64,000 nt of DNA from Cellulomonas timonensis (GCF_900046455.1 NZ_FCOT01000013.1:372001-436000), one strand, 5' to 3'; positions 26,175 through 39,700 are shown, numbered from the stretch's first letter. The notes: generated from the sequence alone by a model not told the origin. Numbers and translations are program-made.

Positions 26175-27083
26175 GTGGAGTCCGGCATGGGTACATGGGA
26201 AGCAATCGTCCTCGGACTGGTGCAGGGGCTCACCGAGTTCCTCCCGGTGTCGTCGAGCGCGCACCTGCGCATCGTCGGCGAGCTGATCGGCTCGGCCGAT
26301 CCCGGCGCGGCGTTCACCGCCATCACGCAGATCGGCACCGAGACCGCCGTGCTGCTCTACTTCCGGCGCGATATCGCGAGCATCTGCCGCGCCTGGTGGA
26401 GCTCAGTGCGCGGCGACCGGGGGACCGACCTGCGCGCCCGGCTCGGGGCGCCACGCGGGCAGCGGCCGGACCACGAGGCGCTGATGGCCTGGTTCATCGC
26501 GCTCGGCTCGGTGCCCATCGTCGTCCTCGGCCTGGCGTTCCAGGACAAGATCGAGGGCAGCTTCCGCAACCTGTGGCTCATCGTGCTGACCCTCGCCGGC
26601 TTCGCGCTCGTGCTCGGCTGGGCGGACCGGATCGGCTCGAAGCGGCGCGAGATCACCGAGCTCAACACCAAGGACGCCGTGCTGTTCGGCTTCGCCCAGG
26701 CGATGGCGCTGATCCCCGGCGTGTCCCGCTCGGGCGGCACGATCACCGGCGGCCTGCTCATGGGCTACACCCGTGAGGCCGCGGCCCGGTACTCGTTCCT
26801 GCTGGCGCTGCCCGCGGTGTTCGGCTCGGGCCTATTCCAGCTCGCGAAGAGCGTGGGCGACTTCGGCCAGAACGGCACTCCCAGCTTCGCCTCGACGCTC
26901 GTGGCCACCATCGTGGCCTTCGCCGTCGGCTACGTGGTCATCATCGCGTTCCTCAAGATCGTCTCGACGTTCAGCTACAAGCCGTTCGTCATCTACCGCC
27001 TGGCGCTGGCGGCAGTGGTGGCGATCCTCCTGCTCACCGGGGTGCTCGACCCCATCGGCGTCCAGCCCACGGGGGCGTTGTAG
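26175..27083 (+). CDS. uppP: Undecaprenyl-diphosphatase UppP/BacA
   Basis: Membrane enzyme of 302 residues that dephosphorylates undecaprenyl diphosphate to recycle the lipid carrier for cell wall synthesis. The two conserved motifs are present: [19 protein letters not shown] near residue 18 and [20 protein letters not shown] in the second half. About eight membrane helices are predicted. GTG 26175 fits the promoter spacing, and ATG 26187 ([10 protein letters not shown]) is a close alternative. It confers low-level bacitracin resistance when abundant (known for the family). Confidence 0.95.
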   Translation: MESGMGTWEAIVLGLVQGLTEFLPVSSSAHLRIVGELIGSADPGAAFTAITQIGTETAVLLYFRRDIASICRAWWSSVRGDRGTDLRARLGAPRGQRPDHEALMAWFIALGSVPIVVLGLAFQDKIEGSFRNLWLIVLTLAGFALVLGWADRIGSKRREITELNTKDAVLFGFAQAMALIPGVSRSGGTITGGLLMGYTREAAARYSFLLALPAVFGSGLFQLAKSVGDFGQNGTPSFASTLVATIVAFAVGYVVIIAFLKIVSTFSYKPFVIYRLALAAVVAILLLTGVLDPIGVQPTGAL

Positions 27084-27103
27084 GAGTGCCCGCCCACGGC
27101 GGT

Positions 27104-27109
27104 TAGGCT
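27104..27109 (+). promoter_or_regulatory. -10 box of mshC, leaderless spacing
   Basis: TAGGCT followed by six bases and GTG 27116. Confidence 0.65.
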
Positions 27110-27115
27110 TCCGAC

Positions 27116-28378
27116 GTGCTTACCTGGCCGGCCCCGCAGATCCCCCAGCTCCCCGGACAGGGGGAGCCCGTCCGAGTCCGGGACACCTCCACCGGCGAGC
27201 TCGTCGTGGCCGCGCCGGGGCCCACCGCCACGCTGTACGTGTGCGGGATCACCCCGTACGACGCGACCCACCTGGGCCACGCCGCCACCTACGTCGCCTT
27301 CGACCTGCTGGTGCGGGCCTGGACCGACGCCGGGCAGCAGGTGCGGTACGCCTCCAACGTCACCGACGTCGACGACCCGCTGCTCGAGCGCGCCACCGCC
27401 ACCGGCATGGACTGGCGCGAGCTCGCCCGTGAGCAGACGGCCCTCTTCGCGGAGGACATGACCGCCCTCGGGGTCGTCCCGCCCGACGTCTACACCGGCG
27501 CCGTCGAGTCCGTGCCCGCCGTCGTCGACGCCGTCGAGCAGCTCGTGGCGGCCGGCGCCGCCTACCGCGTCGGCGTCCCCGACGCCTCCGGCCAGGGCGA
27601 GGGCGATGTGTACGCCGACCTCTCCGCCGACTCGGCCTTCGGCGACGTCGCCGGCCTCGACGCCGCGACCATGCGCGAGGTGTTCGGCGAGCGCGGGGGA
27701 GACCCCGAGCGCCCCGGCAAGCGCAGCCCGCTGGACCCGCTGCTGTGGCGCGCCGAGCGTCCGGGCGAGCCCGCCTGGGACGGTGGCACGCTCGGCCGCG
27801 GCCGCCCCGGCTGGCACATCGAGTGCGCGGTGATCGCCCGCGACGGCCTTGGCCTCCCGTTCGACGTGCAGGGCGGCGGCGTCGACCTGCGCTTCCCGCA
27901 CCACGAGATGAGCACGTCCCACGCTCGGCTGCTCGCCCACGGCCACGGCGCCCGCCACCACGTGCACGCGGGGATGGTGGGCCTCGACGGCGAGAAGATG
28001 AGCAAGTCGCGCGGCAACCTGGTGCTCGTCTCACGGCTCCGCGAGGCCGGCGAGGACCCGATGGCCATCCGCCTGGCGCTGCTGGCCCACCACTACGCCG
28101 ACGACTGGAGCTGGACCCGTAACGACCTGGTCGTCGCCCGCCAGCGGCTGGAGCGGTGGCGCGCCGCCGTCGCCGGCAACGGCGGGCCCGACGCGACGGC
28201 GACCCTCGCCGCGATGCGGGCCGCGCTCGCGAACGACCTCGACGCGCCGGCGGCGCTGGCGGCCGTCGACGCGTGGGCAGCGGAGTCGATCTCGCGCGGA
28301 AGCACCGACGACGCGGTCGAGGGCGCGCCCGGCGTGATCGCCCGGGCCGTCAACACGCTGCTCGGCGTGCGGCTCTAG
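27116..28378 (+). CDS. mshC: Cysteine:GlcN-Ins ligase, mycothiol synthesis
   Basis: ATP-dependent ligase of 420 residues that joins L-cysteine to glucosaminyl-inositol, the third step of mycothiol synthesis, which is restricted to actinobacteria. It resembles cysteinyl-tRNA synthetase: the HIGH motif is [18 protein letters not shown] is [12 protein letters not shown], and zinc ligands include the Cys in VCGITPYDA plus WHIECAVIA and FPHHEMS. The length and the missing anticodon domain separate it from cysS. The start is fixed by TAGGCT. Its TAG stop overlaps that of the convergent PAC2 gene. Confidence 0.96.
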   Translation: MLTWPAPQIPQLPGQGEPVRVRDTSTGELVVAAPGPTATLYVCGITPYDATHLGHAATYVAFDLLVRAWTDAGQQVRYASNVTDVDDPLLERATATGMDWRELAREQTALFAEDMTALGVVPPDVYTGAVESVPAVVDAVEQLVAAGAAYRVGVPDASGQGEGDVYADLSADSAFGDVAGLDAATMREVFGERGGDPERPGKRSPLDPLLWRAERPGEPAWDGGTLGRGRPGWHIECAVIARDGLGLPFDVQGGGVDLRFPHHEMSTSHARLLAHGHGARHHVHAGMVGLDGEKMSKSRGNLVLVSRLREAGEDPMAIRLALLAHHYADDWSWTRNDLVVARQRLERWRAAVAGNGGPDATATLAAMRAALANDLDAPAALAAVDAWAAESISRGSTDDAVEGAPGVIARAVNTLLGVRL

Positions 28379-29238
28379 CCGCCCGTGCCCTTGTCCCGCC
28401 GGCGCAGGTAGCGTTCGAACTCCTGGGCGATGGCCTCGCCACTCGCCTCGGGCAGCTCGGCCGTGTCCTTCGCCTCCTCGAGCTGGTGCACGTACTCGGC
28501 GATCTCGCTGTCCTCGGCGGAGAGCTCGTCCACGCCGTGCTGCCACGCGATCGCGTCGTCCGGCAGTTCCCCGAGCGGCACGGGCTCGCCGATCAGCCCC
28601 TCGATGCTGGTCAGCAGCGACAGCGTCGCCTTCGGCGAGGGCGGGTGCGCCACGTAGTGCGGCACCGCGGCCCACAGCGACAGCGCGTTCATGCCCCGCG
28701 CCTCTGCCTCGTGCTGCAGCACGCCGACGATCCCCGTGGGGCCCTCGTAGCTGTTCGTCTCCACGCCGAGCTGCTCGCGCACCGTCGCGTCCTCGCTCGT
28801 GGTCGTCACCGGGATGGGCCGCGTGTGCGGCACGTCGGCGAGCAGGGCTCCCACCGTCACCACGGTGCGCACACCTAGGCGCTCCGCGATGTCGAGCAGC
28901 TCCGCGCAGTAGCGCCGCCAGCGCATCGACGGCTCGATGCCGTGCACCAGCACCACCTGGCGCCCGGTGCGCGGCGCCGAGGCCACGGCCACCGACGTGG
29001 TGGGCCAGGTGATCTCCCGGCGCCCGTCGAGGCCTGGCCCGACGATCGGGCGGTTCACCTGGAAGTCGTGGTAATCCTCCGGGTCGAGCTCGTCGATCTG
29101 CTCCGCCGCCCACACCTCGTGCAGGTGCTCGAGCGCCTGCGTCGCCGCCGATCCGGCGTCGTTCCAGCCCTCGAAGGCGGCCAGCATGATCGGGTCCCTG
29201 GTCGGGACGTCGGTCGGCCCCTGTGGCTGCTCGCTCAT
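28375..29238 (-). CDS. PAC2-family protein
   Basis: Protein of 287 residues with the proteasome-assembly-chaperone-2-like fold: [20 protein letters not shown] at the N-terminus, [26 protein letters not shown] and [15 protein letters not shown]. In actinobacteria these proteins are common and often lie near proteasome or mshC genes; a proteasome role is not established. A box TAGGCT lies exactly six bases before ATG 29238, so I prefer this start to GTG 29241. Confidence 0.92.
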   Translation of the reverse strand: MSEQPQGPTDVPTRDPIMLAAFEGWNDAGSAATQALEHLHEVWAAEQIDELDPEDYHDFQVNRPIVGPGLDGRREITWPTTSVAVASAPRTGRQVVLVHGIEPSMRWRRYCAELLDIAERLGVRTVVTVGALLADVPHTRPIPVTTTSEDATVREQLGVETNSYEGPTGIVGVLQHEAEARGMNALSLWAAVPHYVAHPPSPKATLSLLTSIEGLIGEPVPLGELPDDAIAWQHGVDELSAEDSEIAEYVHQLEEAKDTAELPEASGEAIAQEFERYLRRRDKGTGG

Positions 29239-29244
29239 CACCCC

Positions 29245-29250
29245 AGCCTA
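29245..29250 (-). promoter_or_regulatory. -10 box of PAC2 gene, leaderless spacing
   Basis: TAGGCT on the minus strand, six bases before ATG 29238. Confidence 0.6.
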
Positions 29251-29332
29251 GGGGCGCTGTCACGGACCGTCCGAGCCGCAGCGCCGAACACGGCGGGCAT
29301 GGGCTGCCGGGCGGCTCTCAAGCCGGCTCGCC

Positions 29333-29338
29333 TACCAT
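29333..29338 (+). promoter_or_regulatory. -10 box of HAD gene, leaderless spacing
   Basis: TACCAT followed by seven bases and ATG 29346. Confidence 0.6.
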
Positions 29339-29345
29339 CGGTCAG

Positions 29346-30101
29346 ATGCCCGATCTCGCTGACACAGCCCTCAACGCCCTGGACACGACCACGCGCTCCG
29401 CCGCCGACCGGCCCGCCGGCTCGCCACCGCCGTCCGCGCGGGTACTGCCGGCCGCGGTCCTGTGGGACATGGACGGCACGCTCATCGACTCCGAGCCGTT
29501 CTGGATCGGCGCGGAGTTGGAGTTGGCCGCCCTGCACGGCGCCGAGTGGACGCATGAGGACGGCCTCGCGATGGTCGGCAACCCGATGACGACGTGCGCC
29601 GCCGCACTGCGGGCTCGGGGCGTCGACCTCTCCGACGAGGAGATCTGCTCGTTCCTCAACTCCCGGGTCGCCGCCGGCGTCGCCGCGGGCACTCCGTGGC
29701 AGCCCGGCGCCCAGGAGCTGCTGAGTGCGCTCGTCGCGGCCCAGGTGCCGATGGCGCTGGTCACGTCCTCCCACCGCGAGCTCGCCGACCCGTTCGTGCG
29801 GTCTGCCGGGGTCTTCGACATCTCGGTGTGCGGCGACGAGGTGGCCCACCCCAAGCCTGACCCGGAGCCCTATCTGACCGCCGCGGCGCGGCTCGGGGTG
29901 GACATCGCCGACTGCGTCGCGTTCGAGGACTCGCCGGCCGGCATCGCCTCGGCGGTGGCCTCGGGCGCCCACGTCGTCGCCGTCGAGGTGATGGTGGGAC
30001 TCGCACCGCGGCCGGGCGTCAGCAGGGTTCGGTCACTGGCTGACGTGACGCTCGACGACCTCGCCCGCGTGCTGCGCGGCGAGCGGCTCGAGCCCCGCTA
30101 G
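29346..30101 (+). CDS. HAD-superfamily hydrolase (phosphoglycolate phosphatase-like)
   Basis: Cytosolic phosphatase of 251 residues. It has HAD motif I LWDMDGTLIDSEPFW, motif II LVTSSHRE, motif III HPKPDPEPY and motif IV FEDSPAGIASAVASG, with a helical cap between I and II. The closest look is to sugar-phosphate or phosphoglycolate phosphatases; the substrate is unknown. The first 30 residues are disordered and poorly conserved in type. Its last 69 bases overlap the 3' end of the convergent RecB-like gene. Confidence 0.93.
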   Translation: MPDLADTALNALDTTTRSAADRPAGSPPPSARVLPAAVLWDMDGTLIDSEPFWIGAELELAALHGAEWTHEDGLAMVGNPMTTCAAALRARGVDLSDEEICSFLNSRVAAGVAAGTPWQPGAQELLSALVAAQVPMALVTSSHRELADPFVRSAGVFDISVCGDEVAHPKPDPEPYLTAAARLGVDIADCVAFEDSPAGIASAVASGAHVVAVEVMVGLAPRPGVSRVRSLADVTLDDLARVLRGERLEPR

Positions 30102-30995
30102 GCCGCTGACGACTGGCTCCACCCCGAGGGCGAGCCGCACGGCCCCCTCGGGGATCTCGGGCGGCGTCCCCCCGAAGGCCGGGCAGAGGTCGCGGTGCGC
30201 GCACCAGTCGCACAGCTTCGACTTCCGCGGCCGCCAGTCGCCGCTGCGGGCCGTCTCCTCGATGCCGGTCCAGATGGACCGGACCCGGGCCTCCAGGCTG
30301 AGCATCTCCGGCTCGGTGGGCTCGTGGCGCAGGATCGTGCCGTCGCCCAGGTAGACGAGTTGCAGCATGCGCGGCAGCTCGCCGCGCTCGCGCCACAGCA
30401 TGAAGGCGTAGAAGCGCATCTGGAACAGCGCGGAGCTCTCGTAGCCCGCACGCGGCGAGCGTCCTGTCTTGTAGTCCACCACCCGCATGGCCCCGTTCGG
30501 CGCCACGTCCAGGCGGTCGACGATGCCGCGGAGCTGCGGGCCGTCGTCGAGCTGCGTGCGCACGGACATCTCCCGCTCATGCGGCTGCAGGCGGTTCGGG
30601 TCCTCGAGGGTGAAGTACGTGTCGAGCAGGCGTCCCGCGCTCGCCAGCCACTCGTCCCACTCGGCCTCGTGCTCGAAGAGCTCGGCGTGCCGCGGCTGGG
30701 CGGCGAGCAGCTCCTCCCAGCGCGCGGGCAGCATCGCGTGCGCGGCCGCGAGGGTGCGCTGGCCGGCCGGCAGGTCGAAGAGGTGCTCGAGGACGGCGTG
30801 GACCAGCGTGCCCCGCACGGCGGCGGCGCTTGGCGGCTCGGGGAGGCGGTCCACCACCCGGAACCGGAACAGCAGCGGGCACTGCAGGAAGTCGTTCGCA
30901 CGCGACGGGGAGAGGCCGGGCACGGACCGGCGCGCGGCGGGCGCCTCGCCACTGGGCGGCTCGGACGGCGGGAGCGGGGTCTGCGTGGTCGACAC
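30033..30995 (-). CDS. RecB-family PD-(D/E)XK nuclease
   Basis: Nuclease-domain protein of 320 residues resembling the C-terminal domain of RecB/AddB and Cas4-like enzymes. The N-terminal SPSRANDFLQCPLLFRFRVV contains the first cysteine. GTLVHAVLEHLFDLP follows, then the catalytic core MRVVDYKTGRSP and the QMRFYAFML helix. Three more cysteines in KLCDWCAHRDLCPAFGG complete a probable Fe-S site. No helicase is adjacent. GTG 30995 is placed six bases after TAGGCT. The last 50 residues overlap the HAD gene. Confidence 0.92.
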   Translation of the reverse strand: MSTTQTPLPPSEPPSGEAPAARRSVPGLSPSRANDFLQCPLLFRFRVVDRLPEPPSAAAVRGTLVHAVLEHLFDLPAGQRTLAAAHAMLPARWEELLAAQPRHAELFEHEAEWDEWLASAGRLLDTYFTLEDPNRLQPHEREMSVRTQLDDGPQLRGIVDRLDVAPNGAMRVVDYKTGRSPRAGYESSALFQMRFYAFMLWRERGELPRMLQLVYLGDGTILRHEPTEPEMLSLEARVRSIWTGIEETARSGDWRPRKSKLCDWCAHRDLCPAFGGTPPEIPEGAVRLALGVEPVVSGLAGLEPLAAQHAGEVVERHVSQ

Positions 30996-31001
30996 GCGGC
31001 C

Positions 31002-31007
31002 AGCCTA
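31002..31007 (-). promoter_or_regulatory. -10 box of RecB-like gene, leaderless spacing
   Basis: TAGGCT on the minus strand, six bases before GTG 30995. Confidence 0.65.
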
Positions 31008-31079
31008 GGTGCCGGGCCTGACACCGCCGTCGCTGGCCGCTGGCCCGGCCCCCGGCGCCGTGACCGCCCGGCGGCCACC

Positions 31080-31085
31080 TAGGCT
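31080..31085 (+). promoter_or_regulatory. -10 box of protease gene, leaderless spacing
   Basis: TAGGCT followed by six bases and GTG 31092. It is divergent from the identical box at 31002-31007. Confidence 0.65.
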
Positions 31086-31087
31086 GA

Positions 31088-33277
<2,190 letters not shown>

Positions 33278-33389
33278 GGCCTGACGGGCGGGCACGCCGC
33301 CGCGACCCGCGCTGAGCCCTGTGACCAGCGCCTTCGTGGCGGCATGCCCACCAGGAGAGAAACGATCGGCAGCGCGCTGCCCGAGAAGT

Positions 33390-33395
33390 TAGGGT
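33390..33395 (+). promoter_or_regulatory. Possible -10 box of arc
   Basis: TAGGGT, 56 bases before ATG 33452. This would give a leader of about 50 bases carrying the ribosome site GGGAGG. Confidence 0.35.
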
Positions 33396-33451
33396 CGTCA
33401 GACCAGCACATCGGTGTGCACCTCGGGGGTCGATCATGGGAGGACCACACG

Positions 33452-35086
33452 ATGACGGAACCGGCAGCACCTGGCCACGACCTGCAACGTGAGATGAACC
33501 TCCTCGCCGCCCGCAACGAGCGCATCGCCGAGGCGTTGATGGCGGCCCGCGAGCAGATCGTGGAGCTGAAGCGCCAGCTCGACGAGCTCGCCAAGCCTCC
33601 GGGGAGCTTCGCGACGTTCCTGGCGGCCCGGCCCGACGGCACGGTCGACGTCATCTCCTCCGGCCGCAAGATGCACGTCGGCGCCAGCCCGGCGCTCGAT
33701 GTCGAACGGCTGCGCCCGGGCCAGGAGGTCATGCTCAACGAGGCCCTGACCGTCGTCGAGGCCGGGGGGTATGAGGACGTCGGCGAGCTCGTCACCGTCA
33801 AGGAGCTCCTCGGCACGCATCGCGCCCTCGTGGTGGGACGCGGTGACGAGGAGCGGGTCGTGCGGTTCTCCGGGCAGCTGCTCGAGGACTCGGTGCGGGT
33901 GGGCGACGCGCTGACTGTCGAGACCCGCTCCGGCTTCGTGCTCGAGCGCATCCCCCGGGCCGAGGTCGAGGACCTCGTGCTCGAGGAGGTCCCCGACATC
34001 GACTACTCCGACATCGGCGGCCTCGGCCCGCAGATCGAGGCGATCCGCGACGCCGTCGAGCTGCCGTTCCTGCACCCGGACCTGTTCCGGGAGCACGGCC
34101 TCAAGCCGCCGAAGGGCGTGCTGCTCTACGGGCCGCCCGGCTGCGGCAAGACGCTCATCGCCAAGGCGGTGGCCCGCTCGCTCGCGACGACTGCCGCGAA
34201 GGCGCGCGGCGAGGAGGGCGACGAGGCGCGCAGCTACTTCCTCAACGTCAAGGGCCCCGAGCTGCTCAACAAGTACGTGGGGGAGACCGAGCGCCACATC
34301 CGGCTCATCTTCGCCCGGGCGCGGGAGAAGGCATCCCAGGGGCACCCCGTGGTGGTGTTCTTCGACGAGATGGAGTCGCTGTTCCGCACCCGCGGCACCG
34401 GGATCTCCAGCGACGTCGAGACCACGATCGTGCCCCAGCTGCTCAGCGAGATCGACGGCGTGGAGCGGCTCGACAACGTCATCGTCATCGGCGCCTCCAA
34501 CCGCGAGGACATGATCGACCCGGCCATCCTGCGGCCCGGGCGACTCGACGTGAAGATCAAGATCGAGCGGCCCGACGCCGAGAGCGCCCGCGAGATCTTC
34601 GCCAAGTACCTCGTCCCCACGCTGCCCATCCACGCCGACGACCTCGCGGAGCACGGCGGGCAGGCGAGCGCCGCCGTCGAGGCCATGATCAACCGCGTCG
34701 TGGAGCGCATGTACTCCGAGAGCGAGGAGAACCGCTTCCTCGAGGTCACGTACGCCAGCGGCGACAAGGAGGTCCTCTACTTCAAGGACTTCAACTCGGG
34801 CGCGATGATCCAGAACGTCGTCGACCGCGCCAAGAAGTCCGCCATCAAGGACCTGCTCGCCACCGGCCAGCGGGGCGTCCGGGTGGACCACCTGCTGACG
34901 GCCTGCGTCGACGAGTTCAAGGAGAACGAGGACCTCCCCAACACGACCAACCCGGACGACTGGGCGCGGATCTCCGGCAAGAAGGGCGAGCGGATCGTCT
35001 TCATCCGCACGATCGTCCAGGGGAAGAAGGGCGCGGACGCGTCCCGCACGATCGAGACCGTCACCAGCACCGGGCAGTACCTCTGA
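33452..35086 (+). CDS. arc: Proteasome-activating AAA ATPase (ARC/Mpa)
   Basis: Hexameric unfoldase of 544 residues that recognises Pup and threads pupylated proteins into the 20S proteasome. An N-terminal coiled coil spans about residues 8-48 ([20 protein letters not shown]), two OB-type domains follow, then the AAA module with Walker [16 protein letters not shown] near 227, Walker [13 protein letters not shown] and sensor/arginine-finger segments. The C-terminus is TSTGQYL; the penultimate Tyr opens the proteasome gate in this family. GGGAGG supports ATG 33452. Confidence 0.97.
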   Translation: MTEPAAPGHDLQREMNLLAARNERIAEALMAAREQIVELKRQLDELAKPPGSFATFLAARPDGTVDVISSGRKMHVGASPALDVERLRPGQEVMLNEALTVVEAGGYEDVGELVTVKELLGTHRALVVGRGDEERVVRFSGQLLEDSVRVGDALTVETRSGFVLERIPRAEVEDLVLEEVPDIDYSDIGGLGPQIEAIRDAVELPFLHPDLFREHGLKPPKGVLLYGPPGCGKTLIAKAVARSLATTAAKARGEEGDEARSYFLNVKGPELLNKYVGETERHIRLIFARAREKASQGHPVVVFFDEMESLFRTRGTGISSDVETTIVPQLLSEIDGVERLDNVIVIGASNREDMIDPAILRPGRLDVKIKIERPDAESAREIFAKYLVPTLPIHADDLAEHGGQASAAVEAMINRVVERMYSESEENRFLEVTYASGDKEVLYFKDFNSGAMIQNVVDRAKKSAIKDLLATGQRGVRVDHLLTACVDEFKENEDLPNTTNPDDWARISGKKGERIVFIRTIVQGKKGADASRTIETVTSTGQYL

Positions 35087-35098
35087 CGCGTCAGGGCG

Positions 35099-35119
35099 CC
35101 CCGGGCTGGGCGCCCGGGG
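35099..35119. terminator. Possible hairpin between arc and dop
   Basis: CCCCGGGC, five-base loop, GCCCGGGG. It lies just after arc and before the dop promoter. Short GC hairpins are frequent in such DNA, so confidence is modest. Confidence 0.4.
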
Positions 35120-35141
35120 TCCCGCCGTCGCGGCCGACGCC

Positions 35142-35147
35142 TAGGGT
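35142..35147 (+). promoter_or_regulatory. -10 box of dop, leaderless spacing
   Basis: TAGGGT followed by six bases and GTG 35154. The in-frame GTG at 35148 would abut the box with no spacing, so the box favours 35154. Confidence 0.6.
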
Positions 35148-35153
35148 GTGCCT

Positions 35154-36764
35154 GTGAGCGTGCGTCGCGTGATGGGCATCGAGACCGAGTACGGGATCCT
35201 CCAACCGGGTCGGCCCAGCGCCAACCCCATGCTGCTGTCGAGCCACGTCGTGGCCGTGCACGCCGCCGCCCGCGAGGGAGGCCGCACGCGCGCCCGGTGG
35301 GACTACGACGACGAGGACCCGCTGCTCGACGCGCGCGGCTTCCACCTCCAGCGGGCGTCGGCGCACCCGTCGTTGCTCACCGACGACCCCGGTCGCCCCG
35401 CGCCGTCCGGCGACGGCCCGCAGGAGCTCGCCCGCTCGCTCGTCGAGGAGTACGAGGACCCGGGCGCCGCGAACGTCATCCTCACCAACGGCGCCCGGCT
35501 GTACGTGGACCACGCGCACCCCGAGTACTCCTCGCCGGAGGTCACCGGGCCGCTGGACGCCGTCCGGTGGGACCGGGCGGGGGAACTCGTCATGCTCGCG
35601 TCCGTGCGCGCCCTCGCGTCGACGCCGGCGTTGCCCGACGTCGCGCTGTACAAGAACAACGTCGACGGCAAAGGCGCCACCTACGGCACCCATGAGAACT
35701 TCCTGGTGGACCGCGCGGTGCCGTTCGCCCAGCTCGCCTCCCGGCTGATGCCGTACCTCGTGACCCGCCAGGTGTTCACGGGCGCCGGGCGGGTGGGCCT
35801 CGGGCAGCGTGGCGAGCACCCCGGGTTCCAGATCTCGCAGCGCGCGGACTACATCGAGGCCGAGATCGGGCTGGAGACGACCCTGCGGCGTCCCATCGTC
35901 AACACCCGCGACGAGCCGCACGCCGACCCGGACCGCTGGCGCCGGCTGCACGTGATCTTCAGCGACGCCAACCTGCTGGAGGTGGCGACCTACCTCAAGC
36001 TCGGCACGGCCTCGCTGGTGCTCTGGCTGATCGAGCAGGCGGAGGTCGCGGGGGCCGACGTCGGGCCGATGCTCGCGGCCGTCGACGCGCTGACCCTGCG
36101 CGACCCGGTGTCGGCGACGCACATCGTGAGCCACGACGTGGCGCTGACCGCGCGCCTGGAGCTCGCGGACGGACGCCGGATGACCGCCCTGGAGATCCAG
36201 GGCGCCTACCTCGACGCGGTGCGCGAGGCGCTCGACCGCACCGGCGCCGAGCCCGACGACGAGACGCGCGACGTGCTCGACCGCTGGGAGTCGCTGCTCC
36301 GCCGGCTCTCCGACGATCCGGCGAGCTGCGCCCGCGAGGTCGAGTGGCTCGCGAAGCTGCGGCTGCTCGAGGGGATGCGCCGTCGCGACCATCTGGAGTG
36401 GGACAACCCCCGGCTCGCCGCCGTCGACCTGCAGTGGTCCGACGTGCGTCCCGAGCGCGGCCTGTACCACCGGCTGCTGGCGGCGGGAGCCGTGGAGACG
36501 CTCGTGACCCCCGAGGAGGTCGAGCAGGCTGTCAGCCACCCGCCGCGCGACACCCGCGCCTACTTCCGGGGCGAGGCCATCGCGCGGTTCGGCGCGCAGG
36601 TCTCCGCGGCGAGCTGGGACTCGGTGATCTTCGACGTGCCCGGCGCCCCGACCTTGCAGCGCGTGCCGATGCGCGACCCGTTGCGCGGCACCGAGGCGCA
36701 CGTGGGCGCGCTGCTCGAGGCGAGCCCGGACGCCGAGAGCCTGTTGAAGGCGCTCGGGAACTGA
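35154..36764 (+). CDS. dop: Deamidase/depupylase of Pup
   Basis: Enzyme of 536 residues that converts the C-terminal Gln of Pup to Glu and also removes Pup from substrates. It is homologous to PafA, with the shared N-terminal VMGIETEYGI, KNNVDGKGATYGTHENFLV, RADYIEAEIGLETTLRRPI and [19 protein letters not shown]. The insertion near residues 40-80 that separates Dop from PafA is present. The Pup here ends in Gln, so Dop is needed. The usual neighbour pup is displaced by a large gene on the other strand. Confidence 0.95.
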   Translation: MSVRRVMGIETEYGILQPGRPSANPMLLSSHVVAVHAAAREGGRTRARWDYDDEDPLLDARGFHLQRASAHPSLLTDDPGRPAPSGDGPQELARSLVEEYEDPGAANVILTNGARLYVDHAHPEYSSPEVTGPLDAVRWDRAGELVMLASVRALASTPALPDVALYKNNVDGKGATYGTHENFLVDRAVPFAQLASRLMPYLVTRQVFTGAGRVGLGQRGEHPGFQISQRADYIEAEIGLETTLRRPIVNTRDEPHADPDRWRRLHVIFSDANLLEVATYLKLGTASLVLWLIEQAEVAGADVGPMLAAVDALTLRDPVSATHIVSHDVALTARLELADGRRMTALEIQGAYLDAVREALDRTGAEPDDETRDVLDRWESLLRRLSDDPASCAREVEWLAKLRLLEGMRRRDHLEWDNPRLAAVDLQWSDVRPERGLYHRLLAAGAVETLVTPEEVEQAVSHPPRDTRAYFRGEAIARFGAQVSAASWDSVIFDVPGAPTLQRVPMRDPLRGTEAHVGALLEASPDAESLLKALGN

Positions 36765-36780
36765 GCCGGCGGGGGACCGG

Positions 36781-39700
36781 TCAGCGCATCGCCCCGACGA
36801 ACCGCACGGCCTCGCGGGCCTCCCGCAGTCGGCGCTCGTACGTCAGGCCCAGCCCGAGTAGCACCGCGCCGCCGACCGCCAGCACCGCCCACCACTCGAC
36901 GACCCGCATCGCGGCCACTGCCGCCGGCGAGGCCTGGATCAACGCGACCGCTCCAAGCACGGCGCCGCCGAGCAGGAACGGCGCCTGCCAGCGCAGGACC
37001 GCCCCGGCGACGACCGCGACGAGCGCCCCCACGACGACCAACAGCAGCCGCCAGGTGGTGGGCGTCGCCCATCCGGTGGCGAACGGGACGGCCAGCACCA
37101 GCACCAGCCCGATCCCCAGTGTCGACCAGCTGCTGGCGTCCGGGTCGCGCCGCAGCCGCGCGGTCCCGAGGGTGAGCACCACCGTGCCCAGCAGCACGAG
37201 ATAGACGTCGGGGGGCACGACCGGAGCGAGCCAGGCGCCCAGCAGCGCTGCCACGGCGGCGCTGACCAGGCCGGTCGCGACCGCGCGTCCCCGCGCCGCC
37301 CCGACATCCGCCCGCAGCCCGGCGACGAGCGCGAGCGTGCTCCCAGCCGTCAGCACGGCGAGGGCACGGGCCGCGCCCGCGCCGGTCGAGTCCACGGCGA
37401 GCAGAGTGGGGGCCAATGCGACAGCCGTCACCAGCGGCAGCCCCCATCGCCGCGGACCCGCGCTCGGGTAGGGCCATCGCCAGGCGGCCAGGACCAGCAC
37501 GGCGGTGAGCAGCGCCGCACTCGGCAGCGACCACAGCTCGACGTCGCCCACACCGGGGGTTGCCCCGCCGTCGCGGGCGGTCGCGGGGACTGCGGCATAG
37601 CGCGCGGTGACGGCGACGGACAGCAGGGCCGCGCCGAGGAGCGGGCCTGCGCTCGCCTGAGCGGCACGGGCGCCGCGCTCAGCGGAGAGCCGGCCACGCG
37701 ACAGCACCGCCGCGCTCGCGGCGATCAGCGCGGCAGCGGTGGCGAGGACGACAGGCGCGCGCCAGGGAGCGGCGGGGCCGAGCGCGAGCGAGGCGAGCAG
37801 GAGGGGGCAGGCCACGGTCCACGCCGTGCCCATGTGGCCACGGGCTGCCCACAACGCGCCGGTGGCGGTGAGGACTGCGCCGAGCACGACCAGGGGCAGT
37901 TCCACGCTCGGCAGCACGCCGTGCTGGAGCGCGGAGGGCGTGGCCAGCGCGCACGCGGTGAGCCCGACCGCCACGAGCTGCCCTGCGCGAGCCCCGGCGT
38001 GCGGCGACCAGGCCGCCCACCAGGCCATCGCCGTGCCCGCGACGATCACGCACGTCCAGCGGACGACGCCCGCGAGCGTCCCGTCCACCGCGAGGGCGGT
38101 GGGCAGCACGAGCACGAGGGTGAGCAGCCATGGCGCCAGGCGGGCGACGGCCCGCGAGTCGGCGCCACTGAGGTGGTGCAGCGCACGGGCGGCGGCCAGG
38201 AGGACGAGGGCAGCGGTGATCGTCCACAGCTCGACGTCGACGATCGACGGAGTGACGATCGACGGCGTGCTGTGGTCCAGGGCCCCCACGAGGCCGTGAC
38301 GCACCGGTCCGGCCAGCACGAGCGCGGAGCCGACGAGCACGACCACCCGGGAGGCCGGCGCCCGGCGGAGCAACTCGGCGGAAGCCACCAGCGCGGCCCC
38401 GACGAGGAGCGTGGTGAGCATCCGCCAGAGGTCGTGGTGGAGAGCCGTGGGGAGCATCAGCAGTGCCCCGGTGCTGAGTTGTGCGGCTCCCGGCGCGTCG
38501 GAGTCGAGCAGCAGCGCGGCCACCGCGACGAGCAGCAGGCCGAGCAGTGCGAGCGGGACGTCCCAGGGTGTCGTCGAGGCGGCTGACGAGCCGACGAGCG
38601 CCGCGATGGCAGCGACCGCGAGGCCGACCGGCACGGCCGCGACGCCCCCCGTCGTGCGCCATGCGCCGCGAGCCGCGGTGCGCACGGCGAGCACGCCTCC
38701 CGCGGCGAAGAGCACGGACCAACGAGCCGCGCCGAGAACAGAGGCGTCGACGGCCAACAGGCTCGGGACCGCCACCACTGCGGCCACCGTCCACGGTCCG
38801 GCGAGGACCGCCACCTGCCGACTAGGAGGGGAGCACGAGGCGAGCCCTCGCAGGGCGATGACGACGAGTGCCGCCGCAGGCAACGACCAGGCCTCCACAC
38901 CGAGCAGGCCTCGCTCGCCCTCGAGGGCGACTAGCGCACGACCCGTCGGGCCGAGCACGAGCACAAGGGCGGCCACCCACAAGACGACGTCGCGGCGCGG
39001 CGCGGCGAGGGCCGGACTCGTGCGACCCCACATCCCCCAGGCCACGAGTGCGGCCCCTGCGCCCAGCGCGAGCGCGGCACGTGGCACGTCCCCGAGCGGG
39101 AGGTCTCCGCCGAGCAAGGCGGTGGGCACGAGCGCCAGCGCGAGCCCTGAGAGCAGCAGCGGGACGTCGTCCTCGCCGCCGAGGCGTCGGCGGCGCAGCG
39201 CCACGACGAGCAGCACCACACCTGTCGGCGCCAGGTAGGCCTCGGGGACGCCCACCCCGCCGTCCAGCAGGAGGACCCAGGTCGCGGCGACGCCGAGCCC
39301 GAGCGCCCACCAGCGGGCCCACCGGCGGTCGCGCCGCAGCGACCACGCGCCGGCGATCACCGACGCGACGACCACGGCCAGGGCCAGGCGCCCGGCGCCG
39401 CCTTCGGCCGAGACCCCTGCCGCGGCGACCATCATCTGGATGCCTGCCATCGCCCACGCGGCGATCTCGGTGGCGCGGCGCGCGCCCTCGTGGCCTGAGG
39501 ACAGCGGCCCTGCCAGGAGAACGCTGGCGCCCGCCACCGCTGTGGCGGCGACGGGCAGCGAGGCGCCCAGCAGGGCGCCGTCGGTCGCCATCGACACGAC
39601 GAGCAGAGAACTGGGGACGAGCACACCCCATGCGGCCGCCGCGGCCACCTGCCACTGTTGCCCGAGTGCCGACCTGCCACGGCCTGCGACGAGCAGCGCC

